Shown: positions 8,471-17,728, counted from the stretch's first letter. The stretch: DNA of 32,530 bases from Thermoplasma sp. Kam2015 (GCF_003205235.1 NZ_QJSM01000028.1:1-32530), one strand, 5' to 3'. Translations and numbers: made by a program. The notes: generated from the letters alone by a model not told the origin.

Positions 8471-8832
8471 CCTCTCCCCAATATGCGATATCCTGAAATA
8501 GAAGGGTGAAGATGCCAAATCGAAGATCATCAAGAATACGTTAGATGATCATCTCAGTTGGGAGCATCTCAATTCCAGTTGATTGAGAATTTATCGGCAG
8601 TTATGTCCTGAGCCAGGTTATGGAAATGATGATACAAACATTGCGAATTCCCGTGATATCAAACTTGATGCCATGAAACGCGTGTGCATGAATAGATCTT
8701 CAAATCGAATATGCAGCTATTCAGAGGTTCTCTCACAGAAGAGATTAATATATGGTTATGATCGAAATTCTTAAAGAACCTTCCAAAATATTGTGCGGGA
8801 TCAATGATCATTGCGAACAGGATTCTAACTAT
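8471..8832. other. Gene-free stretch upstream of grpE with inverted repeats
   Basis: No convincing gene was seen here; the short open frames have no family features. Two short perfect inverted repeats stand close together. GATCATC (8525-8531) pairs with GATGATC (8544-8550), and CTCAAT (8568-8573) pairs with ATTGAG (8582-8587). They could form hairpins or bind a regulator. The gap is long for this gene-dense genome and lies between divergent promoters, one of them for the heat-shock operon. Confidence 0.35.
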
Positions 8833-8833
8833 G

Positions 8834-8841
8834 TTTATATA
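8834..8841 (+). promoter_or_regulatory. TATA box of the grpE-dnaK-dnaJ operon
   Basis: TTTATATA is centred 26-27 bases before the ATG at 8864. It supports that ATG over a later in-frame ATG (8912) and predicts a leaderless message. Confidence 0.6.
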
Positions 8842-8863
8842 GAAGAACAAATATACCTGATAG

Positions 8864-9391
8864 ATGCTACCGTCACCATCCGAATACACCAAAAATCCAA
8901 TAAAGATTGAAATGCAAAGGAGCTTGGAAAGGAACAGCAGGGTTTATAAAGAGATGTTCAATGATGCACAGAAAAAATATTCAGATGCCATCGAAAAGTT
9001 AACTAAACTAACCGATGCATACCTCAGAGAAAAGACAGAGGTTGAAAATTTCATAAAGATCAAGGACCGCGAAGTAGAGCTTTCAAAGAAGAATGCGAAC
9101 GAAAAATTGCTAAAGGACTTTCTACCTGTTCTTGATTCAATAGATGCAGCAATACAGGCAGAAAAGGATAACAACCTGATAAGGATCAGGGATCAGATGC
9201 TTGGAGTGCTTTCCAAATATGGTCTCAAACCGATCAAGGCAGAGGGGAGCAGATTCGATCCATATCTTCATGAGGTGGTCGGTGTTACGGCAGATGGTGA
9301 GGATGGCATGATAAAATATGAAGTTCAAAGAGGATACACCCTTAACGATGGGGTGCTCCGCACATCGAAAGTGATCGTTGTTAAAAGGTGA
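8864..9391 (+). CDS. grpE: GrpE nucleotide exchange factor of DnaK
   Basis: GrpE releases ADP from DnaK and so drives the chaperone cycle. The 175-residue protein has a long N-terminal coiled-coil (about 20-85) and then the family core DFLPVLDSIDAAI (about 86-98). The C-terminal beta domain carries RFDPYLHEVVGV and GYTLNDGVLRTSKVIV, both typical GrpE signatures. The start at 8864 fits a TATA box 26 bases upstream. The first 15-20 residues are not conserved in the family, so a shorter form from 8912 cannot be excluded. dnaK starts 6 bases after the stop, with a GGTGA motif overlapping the grpE end. The DnaK system is rare in archaea and thought to be acquired from bacteria. Confidence 0.93.
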   Translation: MLPSPSEYTKNPIKIEMQRSLERNSRVYKEMFNDAQKKYSDAIEKLTKLTDAYLREKTEVENFIKIKDREVELSKKNANEKLLKDFLPVLDSIDAAIQAEKDNNLIRIRDQMLGVLSKYGLKPIKAEGSRFDPYLHEVVGVTADGEDGMIKYEVQRGYTLNDGVLRTSKVIVVKR

Positions 9392-9397
9392 TGGTGA

Positions 9398-11242
9398 ATG
9401 TCAAAAATAATAGGTATTGATCTGGGTACAAGTAATTCAGCTGCTGCAGTAGTTATATCAGACAAGCCGACTGTTATTCCTAGTTCAGAGGGCGTATCTA
9501 TCGGCGGTAAAGCCTTCCCAAGTTATGTAGCATTCACAAAAGATGGACAGATGCTGGTGGGTGAACCGGCCAGAAGACAGGCTCTGCTGAACCCTGAGGG
9601 AACGATATATGCCGCGAAGAGAAAGATGGGTACGGATTATAAATTCAAGGTATTTGATAAGGAGTTCACTCCACAGCAAATATCTGCTTTCATACTCCAG
9701 AAGATAAAGAAGGATGCTGAAGCTTTCCTTGGTGAACCCGTAAATGAGGCGGTTATAACCGTGCCCGCATATTTCAACGATAATCAGAGACAGGCAACAA
9801 AAGATGCTGGGACGATAGCGGGTTTTGATGTTAAGAGAATAATAAATGAACCGACGGCTGCCGCCCTTGCGTATGGCGTGGACAAAACAGGAAAGTCGGA
9901 GAAGATCCTCGTATTTGATCTTGGCGGTGGTACCTTAGATGTCACGATAATGGATTTCGGTGAAGGAGTATTTCAGGTCCTATCCACCTCTGGCAATACC
10001 CAGCTTGGAGGAACAGATATGGATGAGGCCATAGTGAACTACATAGCAGACGATTTCCAGAAGAAAGAGGGTATAGACCTGAGGAAGGATCGTTCTGCCT
10101 ATATAAGGCTGAGAGATGCTGCAGAAAAAGCCAAGATCGAGCTCTCTACGACCCTATCCACAGATATAGATCTGCCGTATATAATCGTGACAAACACAGG
10201 CCCGAAACACATAAAGATGACCCTTACAAGGGCAAAGCTGGAAGAGCTCATATCTCCAATCGTAGAGAGGGTTAAGGGCCCAATCGATAAGGCACTTGAA
10301 GGCGCAAAACTGAAGAAGAATGAGATAACGAAACTGCTCTTCGTGGGCGGACCGACAAGGATACCCTATGTCAGGAAATATGTTGAGGATTATCTTGGGA
10401 TAAAGGCAGAGGGCGGAGTCGACCCAATGGAAGCGGTTGCCATTGGCGCTGCGATTCAGGGTGCAGTCCTGAATGGCGAAATAAAGGATATAGTTCTGCT
10501 GGATGTCACTCCGCTTACACTGAGCGTTGAGACACTCGGTGGAATAGCCACTCCAATAATACCGGCAAACACAACTATACCGGTACGTAAGAGTCAGATA
10601 TTCACTACGGCGGAAGACATGCAGACAACGGTAACAATCCATGTGGTGCAGGGAGAGAGACCGCTGGCCAAAGACAATGTTTCGCTGGGAATGTTCAATT
10701 TAACTGGCATAGCTCCAGCCCCCAGAGGGATTCCACAGATAGAGGTCACGTTTGATATAGACTCCAATGGTATTCTCAACGTGACAGCAGTTGACAAGGC
10801 AACTGGCAAGAAACAGGGTATAACCATAACTGCATCTACAAAACTCTCCAAAGAAGAGATAGAGAGGATGAAAAAGGAAGCCGAACAGTATGCAGAACAG
10901 GACAGAAAAGCCAAGGAGGAGATAGAGCTACTGAACAACGCAGAATCTCTGGCATACAGTGTCGAGAAAACTCTCAATGATGCTGGTGACAAGGTTGACA
11001 AGGAGACAAAGGAGAAGATTACAAATGAGGTCAAGGATCTGCGAAAAGCCATAGAGGAGAAAAAGGTGGATGACGTGAAAACGCTGATGGAAAAGCTTTC
11101 AAAGGACATACAGGAAGTCGGAGCAAAGATGTATCAGCAGGCCTCAGCCGGCACGCAGCAGAATACACAGACAACTGGCGGTCAGAGCACAGGATCCTCA
11201 GATGGCAAGACTGTGGACGCAGAATACAAGGAGAAAAGCTGA
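9398..11242 (+). CDS. dnaK: Molecular chaperone DnaK (Hsp70)
   Basis: DnaK is the ATP-dependent Hsp70 chaperone, acting with GrpE and DnaJ encoded on either side. The 614-residue protein starts with the phosphate-binding [14 protein letters not shown] and carries [16 protein letters not shown] and [15 protein letters not shown] of the actin-like ATPase. It then has the substrate domain ([13 protein letters not shown] and [15 protein letters not shown]) and a helical lid. The C-terminal tail is rich in Gln, Thr, Ser and Gly. The ATG follows a strong GGTGATGGTGA ribosome-binding region that overlaps the end of grpE, typical for an internal operon gene. Confidence 0.98.
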   Translation: MSKIIGIDLGTSNSAAAVVISDKPTVIPSSEGVSIGGKAFPSYVAFTKDGQMLVGEPARRQALLNPEGTIYAAKRKMGTDYKFKVFDKEFTPQQISAFILQKIKKDAEAFLGEPVNEAVITVPAYFNDNQRQATKDAGTIAGFDVKRIINEPTAAALAYGVDKTGKSEKILVFDLGGGTLDVTIMDFGEGVFQVLSTSGNTQLGGTDMDEAIVNYIADDFQKKEGIDLRKDRSAYIRLRDAAEKAKIELSTTLSTDIDLPYIIVTNTGPKHIKMTLTRAKLEELISPIVERVKGPIDKALEGAKLKKNEITKLLFVGGPTRIPYVRKYVEDYLGIKAEGGVDPMEAVAIGAAIQGAVLNGEIKDIVLLDVTPLTLSVETLGGIATPIIPANTTIPVRKSQIFTTAEDMQTTVTIHVVQGERPLAKDNVSLGMFNLTGIAPAPRGIPQIEVTFDIDSNGILNVTAVDKATGKKQGITITASTKLSKEEIERMKKEAEQYAEQDRKAKEEIELLNNAESLAYSVEKTLNDAGDKVDKETKEKITNEVKDLRKAIEEKKVDDVKTLMEKLSKDIQEVGAKMYQQASAGTQQNTQTTGGQSTGSSDGKTVDAEYKEKS

Positions 11243-11258
11243 TTGAAAGAACGATAAA

Positions 11259-12356
11259 ATGGCTAAGGACTATTATAAGATACTCGGTGTAGACAGGAAC
11301 GCTACCGACGAGGAGATTAAAAAGGCGTTCAGGGAACTAGCCAAAAAATGGCATCCTGATCTCCATCCGGAAAATAAGCAGGAAGCGGAGGAAAAATTCA
11401 AGGAGATCAGCGAAGCCTACGAAGTCCTGTCTGATCCCCAGAAGAGGAGAATGTACGATCAGACAGGAACCGTTGACTTCGGAGCCGGCGGAGAGAACTT
11501 CAACTGGGATAATTTTACCCATTACAGCGATCTGAACGATATTTTCAATGATATATTTGGCGGAAACTTCGGATCTGATTTCTTTTCTGGATTTGGACGT
11601 GGGCAGCGAGAAGAGAGATATGATCTGGATCTCTATACGAACCTTGACATAACGCTCGAAGATGCATATTACGGCACAGAGAAGAGGATCAAGTACAGAA
11701 GGAATGCCATGTGCCCGGATTGCAACGGAACGGGAGCAAAAGACGGCAAACTAATAACATGTCCCACCTGCAATGGAACTGGCCAGCAGAGGATAGTGAG
11801 AGGCCAGGGTTTCTTTAGAATGGTAACTGTTACGACGTGCCAGACATGCGGTGGTAAGGGACGGATACCTGAACAGAAATGCCCGAGATGCAACGGCACT
11901 GGTACGATAGTCGTAAATGAGGATATATCGGTAAAGATACCGAAGGGAGCCACTGATAATCTAAGACTGAGGATACAAGGAAAGGGCCAGTCATACAATG
12001 GTCGCACTGGGGATCTCTACGTCGTTCTAAGGGTGAGGAATGATAGAAACGTACAGAGAATAAACGATGACCTGATGATAGATCAGAAGATAAACTTCGC
12101 TCAGGCCGCTCTAGGAGACAACATAGAGGTCAGCCTGTTCAAGGAGAAATACAGTCTGAAGATACCAGAGGGCACCCAGCCAGGAGAAGTCCTGAGGATA
12201 AAGGGAGCCGGGATGCCTCATCTCAATGGGCACGGTAGTGGCGATCTGCTTGTTCGTATAAATGTAGAGGTACCGAAAAGGCTCACACAGAAGCAGAAGG
12301 ATCTTATAAGGGAGATCTTCGACCTTAAGGAGAATCGTCATTCCTGGTTTCATTGA
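11259..12356 (+). CDS. dnaJ: DnaJ (Hsp40) co-chaperone
   Basis: DnaJ delivers substrates to DnaK and stimulates its ATPase. The J domain covers residues 1-70 with the HPD motif at 32-34. A short Gly/Phe region follows (about 75-115). The zinc domain has four CxxCxGxG repeats with cysteines at 152/155, 168/171, 194/197 and 208/211. The C-terminal substrate-binding domains end at 365. This is a full-length type I DnaJ. It starts 16 bases after the dnaK stop and is the last gene of the operon. Confidence 0.97.
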   Translation: MAKDYYKILGVDRNATDEEIKKAFRELAKKWHPDLHPENKQEAEEKFKEISEAYEVLSDPQKRRMYDQTGTVDFGAGGENFNWDNFTHYSDLNDIFNDIFGGNFGSDFFSGFGRGQREERYDLDLYTNLDITLEDAYYGTEKRIKYRRNAMCPDCNGTGAKDGKLITCPTCNGTGQQRIVRGQGFFRMVTVTTCQTCGGKGRIPEQKCPRCNGTGTIVVNEDISVKIPKGATDNLRLRIQGKGQSYNGRTGDLYVVLRVRNDRNVQRINDDLMIDQKINFAQAALGDNIEVSLFKEKYSLKIPEGTQPGEVLRIKGAGMPHLNGHGSGDLLVRINVEVPKRLTQKQKDLIREIFDLKENRHSWFH

Positions 12357-12485
12357 GCGTATGTAAAGTTAAAAATAATGCTGACGACAAAATTAATTAT
12401 TATGTTAGTTATATCACTGAAGCTTCGATGATTGTAAAATATCATGTATCTTTATTCATGAATATGAATATTGTGAGGGATAAAC

Positions 12486-13064
12486 GTGTACATGTTGGTT
12501 GAGGATAGATATATTGCTAGGGTTCCACCAGAGATGTTAGGTGAAGATTATGATGTTGCGGTCAGGGAAGTGACAAAAAGATCCCTAGAGGGCCGCCTTG
12601 TGGATGTCATAAATGAAAGAACCTCACAGAATGAGGGTAAATATCTTGTCATATCAGTTCTAGAAACAGAATCAATAGGTGAAGGTACCATAGTTCATGG
12701 AGATGGCGGTGTTTATCAGGAAGTAAGATACAAAGCATTGGTGTATTATCCAGAGATGCAGGAGATCGTGGATGGAGAGGTCGTGAGCGTCCAGAAATTT
12801 GGAGCCTTCATAAAATTCTCATCGTTTGAGGGATTGCTACACATAAGTCAGATAATGGATGACCGAATAGACATAGATCTTGAGAATAAGAGATTCATAG
12901 GAAAGGAAACGAAGAGGGATCTGAAGGTCGGAGATCGTGTTCGTGTGAGGATAGTTGCTATGAATCTTGCATCATCATCAATAGGCGACAGCAAGATCGG
13001 ATTCACCATGAAACAGGTGGGACTTGGAAAACTTGACTGGCTGGCAAAGGAGGCATCACAATGA
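12486..13064 (+). CDS. rpo7: RNA polymerase subunit Rpo7 (RpoE1, E')
   Basis: Rpo7 forms the stalk of archaeal RNA polymerase together with Rpo4. The 192-residue protein has the N-terminal RNP-like domain (MLVEDRYIARVPPEMLGED at the start) and a C-terminal S1-type OB domain (about 80-165, GEVVSVQKFGAFIKFSSFEGLLHISQI). A GTG at 12486 and an ATG two codons later at 12492 are both possible starts. GAGGG upstream suits the GTG. The rpo4 partner is not nearby, as is usual. The stop overlaps the start of spt4 by four bases (ATGA), opening a compact operon of transcription and translation genes. Confidence 0.95.
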   Translation: MYMLVEDRYIARVPPEMLGEDYDVAVREVTKRSLEGRLVDVINERTSQNEGKYLVISVLETESIGEGTIVHGDGGVYQEVRYKALVYYPEMQEIVDGEVVSVQKFGAFIKFSSFEGLLHISQIMDDRIDIDLENKRFIGKETKRDLKVGDRVRVRIVAMNLASSSIGDSKIGFTMKQVGLGKLDWLAKEASQ

Positions 13065-13255
13065 AAGTGCAGTACAGGGCATGCAAAAAATGCAAGAGAC
13101 TTACGCCGGAGAAAACATGCCCAGTGCATGGCGACGAGAAAACAACAACCGAATGGTTCGGGTTTCTTCTCATATCTGAACCAGAACTTTCTGCGATAGC
13201 TAAAAGAACAGGAATAACTGAGCCTGGTATGTATGCTATCAAGGTCAGGCAGTAA
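13061..13255 (+). CDS. spt4: Transcription elongation factor Spt4 (RpoE2, E'')
   Basis: Spt4 binds Spt5 and keeps RNA polymerase processive. The protein is 64 residues, the usual archaeal length, with [19 protein letters not shown] at the zinc site and [19 protein letters not shown] after it. The metal site reads C8-x2-C11 ... C20-x2-H23, so His23 stands where many archaeal Spt4 proteins have Cys. It overlaps rpo7 by 4 bases and the next gene by 23 bases, consistent with translational coupling. Confidence 0.93.
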   Translation: MKVQYRACKKCKRLTPEKTCPVHGDEKTTTEWFGFLLISEPELSAIAKRTGITEPGMYAIKVRQ

Positions 13256-13733
13256 ATTCATAGTTACCGAAGAAGCAAGACTGAAGATAAAGGGCAGAAA
13301 TGGAAGAATAGTTAACCCTGAGGATGTAAAGGTTCTTTCAAGGGATCGCCCCGTTGCTGCCGTGGGCGATGTTACAGTCCAAAATCTGAAAAATGCCGGT
13401 GCAAGGCTGGATCTTGAAGTGGTTGATCTCAAGACAAAGCGAGGGGAACTATCCTTCTCGCATGAGGAGGGAAGTTTAACAATAGTGAATGAACCTGGCA
13501 CAATATCTTTTGATCTTATAAAGTCAATACAGACCGCTCTCTATGAACATAAGCATACCAGGATAGAGGTCATTGGAGAGGAAGATCTAGCTGTTCTTCC
13601 GATAATTTATTATGCTGATCTGGATACGGTGATTGCCTATGGCATACCCGATGTCGGTATGGCCATTCTGACTGTGGACTTCGATCTGAAATGCAATGTG
13701 TGTGAAGTTCTCAGAGAGATGGCCATTGCTTGA
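13233..13733 (+). CDS. GTP-dependent dephospho-CoA kinase (DUF359)
   Basis: This 166-residue protein matches the DUF359 family, shown in archaea to phosphorylate dephospho-CoA with GTP as the last step of CoA synthesis. Visible family parts are [48 protein letters not shown] and [15 protein letters not shown]. The ATG at 13233 lies inside the end of spt4. Genes of this family are regularly found between spt4 and eS24 in euryarchaea, which supports the call. The 3' end touches the region of the eS24 start. Confidence 0.88.
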   Translation: MLSRSGSKFIVTEEARLKIKGRNGRIVNPEDVKVLSRDRPVAAVGDVTVQNLKNAGARLDLEVVDLKTKRGELSFSHEEGSLTIVNEPGTISFDLIKSIQTALYEHKHTRIEVIGEEDLAVLPIIYYADLDTVIAYGIPDVGMAILTVDFDLKCNVCEVLREMAIA

Positions 13734-13744
13734 AGGTGAATGGT

Positions 13745-14044
13745 ATGGTGGATCTGATAATTAAGGAAAAAAGGGATAATCCGATCCTGAAAAGGAAGGA
13801 GATAAAGTATACCCTGAAGTTTGAAAACAGCAGGACCCCCTCGAGAGAGGAGATCAGAGAGATGATGGCAAAGCACGAAGGAGTCGACAAGGAGCTGGTC
13901 ATCGTAGACAGCAATAAACAGCTGACTGGAAAGCATGAGGTTGATGGCTATGCAAAGATATACGCTGATAAGGCTAGCGCCATGCTCTATGAACCCGATT
14001 ACGAACTTATAAGAAACGGGCTCAAGCAGAAAGAGGCAAAGTGA
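13745..14044 (+). CDS. rps24e: Ribosomal protein eS24
   Basis: This is the small-subunit protein eS24 of archaea and eukaryotes. From the ATG at 13745 it has 99 residues, the usual length, beginning [20 protein letters not shown]. The frame stays open to a TTG at 13730, but GGTGA at 13734-13738 sits six bases before the 13745 ATG and fixes that start. [17 protein letters not shown] and [15 protein letters not shown] are typical of the family. eS31 follows after 9 bases. Confidence 0.95.
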   Translation: MVDLIIKEKRDNPILKRKEIKYTLKFENSRTPSREEIREMMAKHEGVDKELVIVDSNKQLTGKHEVDGYAKIYADKASAMLYEPDYELIRNGLKQKEAK

Positions 14045-14053
14045 GGGATCCTG

Positions 14054-14221
14054 ATGCAGAAGAGAGAACTTTACGAATTGGCAGATGGAAAACTCGTACG
14101 CAAACATCGTTTCTGCCCAAGATGCGGCCCTGGTGTTTTTCTGGCCGAACATGCGGACAGGTATTCATGCGGTAGATGCGGATACACCGAGTTTAAAAAA
14201 GCAAAGAAGAGCAAATCATAA
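14054..14221 (+). CDS. rps27ae: Ribosomal protein eS31 (S27ae)
   Basis: This 55-residue protein is the zinc-finger small-subunit protein eS31, fused to ubiquitin in eukaryotes but free in archaea. It starts [20 protein letters not shown] and has the zinc site FCPRCGPG ... YSCGRCGY (four cysteines at residues 21, 24, 39 and 42), followed by a Lys-rich end. It is the last gene of the rpo7 operon. Its last six bases overlap the end of the convergent DUF2175 gene. Confidence 0.93.
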   Translation: MQKRELYELADGKLVRKHRFCPRCGPGVFLAEHADRYSCGRCGYTEFKKAKKSKS

Positions 14222-14518
14222 CTCTTCCATCTTTTTTGTTATATCACCAGCCAGCTTTTCATAAGCCTGTATGCTCTGGCGTTTAGCCTCTGCCGCCGAT
14301 TCTTTCTGTGTCTGAATGCTCATAGCGTTTAACAGAGCCTGAAGGCTGTAATCCAGCAGCATGGCGAGAGTCCTGAATTCTTCCTCCTTACTTGGATCGA
14401 TGTTCTGCCTCTTTGAGGACACATAGCAATCGTAATGCACCGATCCCTTCTTCGTGAAGGTGAATTTTTCTCCAGTCTTCACAGTACTATTGCAAACATA
14501 GCATTTGAATTCTGCCAT
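14216..14518 (-). CDS. DUF2175 family zinc-binding protein
   Basis: This 100-residue protein has an N-terminal zinc site with C6 and C9 (CYVC), then [13 protein letters not shown] with H28 and C31, matching the archaeal DUF2175 family. The rest (about 45-100) is helical with heptad-like spacing, probably a coiled coil. The function of the family is unknown. The site may bind zinc in a LIM-like manner, which is inference. It converges on eS31 with a 6-base overlap. Confidence 0.75.
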   Translation of the reverse strand: MAEFKCYVCNSTVKTGEKFTFTKKGSVHYDCYVSSKRQNIDPSKEEEFRTLAMLLDYSLQALLNAMSIQTQKESAAEAKRQSIQAYEKLAGDITKKMEEL

Positions 14519-14559
14519 AAATCTTTATTGCTTATCAAAATATAATTATTTCTTTTCAA

Positions 14560-15645
14560 TCATGAATCAAAACTAGTTCTGAGGTAACTGAGCCTGGCCA
14601 GCGATCTAGCAATGTTTTCCTTCTCTCTGATATTCAGAACCTTTTCCCTCATGAGATCGGTGAAAAATTCTATAGCCTTGTCATAATCATAGACGTTCAC
14701 CGGCTTTGGAATTCCATCCTTCCCACCAACTGCGAACGAGAATTTTACCGGGTCTTTGAATGAAGCTTTCGGGCCATATATTACCTCCGCTATGTAGGAC
14801 AGAGCCCTCAGTGTGCTCTTCCCTATGCCCTTTGCCATGTATATCTTTTCGAAATCATCCACCCCGTACTCATAGAGGTTCCTCAACCTGCTCCAGTTTA
14901 CCCTGTTGCTCAGATCAAGAAATGGCAGTGAATAATTGTCCAGCGTGCTCTGCCTCTCCGTTCTGAAATGCCAAACCTCCCCCTCTCTGACGGAGGACAC
15001 TATTGCGGATCTGTTGTCTCTACTCTCATGTGCTGATAGATCCAGAACATTTTCGCTTGTACCTTCAGAAGCGACTCCATATCTGCCTTCGACATCAACA
15101 CGTTCATCACCGATAATCCAGTGATATCTTCTGGCCAACCGAGCATCAGAATTCATTCCCTGCTGAACTACGGCATGCTTTCCCTTCGCGGAAACGATGA
15201 GGAACTGCATGTAGAGATCGTAGCCATCCTGAAGAAGCGAATTATCTATCTTTGCTATCCTCCTGGCATTGTCGTATAATTCATAGACTTCAGCATCGTT
15301 TATGACACCAGAGTGCTCAGAATCGATTAGGTCAGTCTTCATATCTGCCATGGATCCTGCCTTCCCGCCACAGACCCTCACCCCAATATCCCTGGATGAT
15401 AGATACTCCTTCAGAGCCGATAGGGTGAAAACAGTGGTACCGCTGGAGTTCCAGTCAAAGCCAGTTACAAGCGAGAGCGAATGGAACCAGAACGGATCGG
15501 CGAGACGCCGTATGATCTCATCTGTACCGTATGTTTCAACTATTAACTCTGTCATAAGGCCTGAGAGTTTTACAGCTCTCTTGAAGAGGTATTCAGGCGG
15601 ATGCCCGTAATGAAGCGGTAAAGAAGATATCCCCCGTCTTTCCAT
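14560..15645 (-). CDS. DUF763 family protein
   Basis: This 361-residue protein matches the DUF763 family found in archaea and some thermophilic bacteria. Family marks are SSLPLHYGHPPEYLFKRAVKLSGL (5-28) and the block LADPFWFHSLSLVTGFDWNSSGTT (about 48-71). A helix-hairpin-helix-like stretch, FEKIYMAKGIGKSTLRALSYI (about 264-284), suggests nucleic-acid contact. The biochemical role is not established. It has no signal peptide or membrane segment. It is monocistronic as far as can be seen and divergent from glycerol kinase. Confidence 0.8.
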   Translation of the reverse strand: MERRGISSLPLHYGHPPEYLFKRAVKLSGLMTELIVETYGTDEIIRRLADPFWFHSLSLVTGFDWNSSGTTVFTLSALKEYLSSRDIGVRVCGGKAGSMADMKTDLIDSEHSGVINDAEVYELYDNARRIAKIDNSLLQDGYDLYMQFLIVSAKGKHAVVQQGMNSDARLARRYHWIIGDERVDVEGRYGVASEGTSENVLDLSAHESRDNRSAIVSSVREGEVWHFRTERQSTLDNYSLPFLDLSNRVNWSRLRNLYEYGVDDFEKIYMAKGIGKSTLRALSYIAEVIYGPKASFKDPVKFSFAVGGKDGIPKPVNVYDYDKAIEFFTDLMREKVLNIREKENIARSLARLSYLRTSFDS

Positions 15646-15795
15646 TATGATTCTTATCTCAACATGACAAATTAACTAAAATGTTTATCCATCTGTGATC
15701 CAATGATCTTCAAAAGAACGGATGCCCAAGATAAATTCGTTCAGATGCAACTGAAGACAGGACAGCGTGATTGAACGGATCCGGGATTCGGCAAA

Positions 15796-15804
15796 TTTTA
15801 AATA
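15796..15804 (+). promoter_or_regulatory. TATA box of glycerol kinase
   Basis: TTTTAAATA is centred at 15800. A start of transcription near 15826 is expected from the usual archaeal spacing. This coincides with an ATT codon that lines up with the first residue of other glycerol kinases. Confidence 0.55.
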
Positions 15805-15824
15805 TTGTGGTAATTTCTCATAAC

Positions 15825-17375
15825 ATTACTGAGAAAAAATATGTCATGTCCATAGACGTCGGTACGACCGGAACAAGAACCGCAATAATAGACGAAAATG
15901 GGCATATCGTTTCTTTTTCATACAGGACGAACAGACAGTACTTCCCTGCCCCGGGGTGGGTTGAGCAGGATCCTTCCGATCTCTGGGAAAACGTAAGGAC
16001 AACGATGAAAGAGGCAATTACCTCCAGAAGAATAGATGTCAGAGATATTGCCTCTGCAGGAATAACAAATCAAAGGGAGACGCTCATAGTCTGGGACAGG
16101 CATACCGGCAGACCTCTATACAATGCCATCGTGTGGCAGGATAAACGCACTGCGCCCATCATAAAGGATCTTGACATGGACATCTCTGACACGATTATAA
16201 CCACGACAGGATTGAGACCAGACGCTTATTTTTCGGCCTCAAAGGTAAAATGGCTTCTTGACCATGTGGATGGCCTCAGATCCAGAATGAAAGCCGGGGA
16301 GGCTGTTTTCGGAACTGTGGACGCCTGGATCATCTGGAACCTCACATATGGAAGGAAAGGATCCAGAAATCAGAAGCCAATTTTCGCCACCGATCACAGC
16401 AACGCCTCCAGAACGATGATATATGATATATCCAGACTGAGATGGGATCATGATCTCATGGAACTCTTCGGAGGAATAGATGAAAATTCGCTGCCCCAGG
16501 TAAATCCCTCTGGCTCACCAGATGCCTATGGCCATATCTCTGATAATGCCTCAACGATATTCGAAGGCAGGGAGATATCGATAACATCAGATCTTGGAGA
16601 CCAGCAGGCAGCGCTATTTGGTCAGGTATGCTTCGATCCTGGTGACATGAAGATCACATATGGAACCGGAACCTTTGCACTGGCCAATGCTGGGCATGAC
16701 ATACCGCGATCGTCAGCCAGACTTCTTAAAACCATATTTTATTCGCTGCATGGAGGCCGGATCAATTATGCACTTGAAGGGAGCATACTAGCAAGCGGAT
16801 CTGCGCTGCGATGGCTTGAGAACGGCATTCATATGCTCGGGTCGGCAAAGGAAATAGAGGATGCTGCACAGAGGGTCAGGAGCAATGAGGGGGTGTATTT
16901 TGTTCCTGCCTTTTCCGGGCTCGGATCTCCTTACTGGGATCAGGATGCGCGTGGGCTCTTCATAGGGCTGACCGAAAGAACGTCCATCGATCATCTGGCA
17001 AGAGCGATCCTAGAATCAGAGGTTTATATGGCCACTGACGTCATAAGATCCGTTGAGGAGGAGACCGGATCTGAGATCACGAAGATCAAATGTGATGGTG
17101 GCGGATCCAGAAGCGATTTTCTGATGCAGTTTCAGGCGGATATGGCGAACTCTGAGGTGCTTATCCCGGAGACCTCGGAAACAACGGTCATCGGTTCTGG
17201 TTACCTTTCTGGGCTCACGTCCGGCTTCTGGACGGGCCTGAATGAGATACGTGAGCTATGGAGACTTGGAAGGATCTACAGGCCCGGAATGAAGAGAGAG
17301 GAGCGGGAACGGCTGTATGTGGGATGGAGAGAGGCTGTTAAAAGATCCATGGGCTGGGCCTCCAGCATACGATAG
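15825..17375 (+). CDS. glpK: Glycerol kinase
   Basis: Glycerol kinase (FGGY family) makes glycerol 3-phosphate, in archaea for lipid turnover and glycerol use. Family marks are SIDVGTTGTRTAII, PGWVEQDPSDLW, NQRETLIVWDR, YGTGTFALAN, YALEGSILASG, VYFVPAFSGLGSPYWD and DGGGSRSDFLMQFQADM. The start is uncertain. The N-terminus TEKKYVMSID lines up with E. coli GlpK (MTEKKYIVALD) if translation begins at an ATT codon, 15825, which is also where the TATA box predicts the transcript to start. The first in-frame ATG (15846) would remove half of the first beta strand but cannot be excluded. In-frame GTG (15807) and TTG (15771) codons lie at or before the predicted transcript start. Confidence 0.93.
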   Translation: MTEKKYVMSIDVGTTGTRTAIIDENGHIVSFSYRTNRQYFPAPGWVEQDPSDLWENVRTTMKEAITSRRIDVRDIASAGITNQRETLIVWDRHTGRPLYNAIVWQDKRTAPIIKDLDMDISDTIITTTGLRPDAYFSASKVKWLLDHVDGLRSRMKAGEAVFGTVDAWIIWNLTYGRKGSRNQKPIFATDHSNASRTMIYDISRLRWDHDLMELFGGIDENSLPQVNPSGSPDAYGHISDNASTIFEGREISITSDLGDQQAALFGQVCFDPGDMKITYGTGTFALANAGHDIPRSSARLLKTIFYSLHGGRINYALEGSILASGSALRWLENGIHMLGSAKEIEDAAQRVRSNEGVYFVPAFSGLGSPYWDQDARGLFIGLTERTSIDHLARAILESEVYMATDVIRSVEEETGSEITKIKCDGGGSRSDFLMQFQADMANSEVLIPETSETTVIGSGYLSGLTSGFWTGLNEIRELWRLGRIYRPGMKREERERLYVGWREAVKRSMGWASSIR

Positions 17376-17485
17376 TTGAAATGTTGGGTATTGAGATTTT
17401 AAAAATTCATACCGATGAATGAAAACTGGGACGAATAGGTAAGATCAATATTCAAAAGAGGATTTTTACAGATTTCATATTCTTG

Positions 17486-17522
17486 AGCCTGGCATGCGAA
17501 AGACAGCTTCACGGGCTTTTTT
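17486..17522 (+). terminator. Hairpin plus T-run downstream of glpK
   Basis: AGCCTG (17486-17491) can pair with CGGGCT (17512-17517) and is followed at once by a run of six T. Archaeal termination mainly needs the T-run, so this is a plausible glpK terminator. The rest of 17376-17551 shows nothing else recognisable. Confidence 0.45.
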
Positions 17523-17551
17523 AATTGAGAATCCGCAGGAATTGTATGATA

Positions 17552-17626
17552 TGCTCCGGCCGGGATTTGGACCCAGGTCGTCGGCTCGAAAGGCCGATAT
17601 GCTTGTCCGGACTACACCACCGGAGC
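17552..17626 (-). tRNA. tRNA-Glu (anticodon UUC)
   Basis: The minus strand folds as a full tRNA. The acceptor stem is GCTCCGG/CCGGAGC with discriminator A, followed by a 4-bp D stem. The anticodon stem TCGGC/GCCGA holds loop C-T-TTC-G-A, giving anticodon UUC for Glu. The T stem is CTGGG/CCCGG. It closely resembles other archaeal tRNA-Glu genes. No intron and no encoded CCA are seen. The T loop reads TCCAAAT, so position 55 is C instead of the nearly universal T. A TATA-like box lies upstream at 17650-17659. Confidence 0.93.
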
Positions 17627-17649
17627 GACAGAACTGAATTTAAAAGGAG

Positions 17650-17659
17650 TATATTTAAT
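17650..17659 (-). promoter_or_regulatory. TATA box of the tRNA-Glu gene
   Basis: The minus strand reads ATTAAATATA, centred about 29 bases before the 5' end of the tRNA, a normal distance for archaeal tRNA promoters. Confidence 0.5.
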
Positions 17660-17728
17660 TTTTCAGAACACGGATTTCAAGTTAAAATATCGCAGTATCA
17701 ATTTTATAATGATTCCAGCATACAGAGA

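Noticed and set aside
8621-8700. Possible C/D box guide RNA (AATGATGATA resembles a C box)
   Set aside because: No matching D box (CTGA) at a suitable distance downstream and no C'/D' pair.
12357-12485. Possible RNA gene between dnaJ and rpo7
   Set aside because: AT-rich with no stable stem or box motif. It more likely holds only the dnaJ end and the rpo7 promoter.
15716-15780. Direct repeat GAACGGAT upstream of glycerol kinase
   Set aside because: Only two 8-base copies 57 bases apart, outside the core promoter. Chance occurrence is likely.
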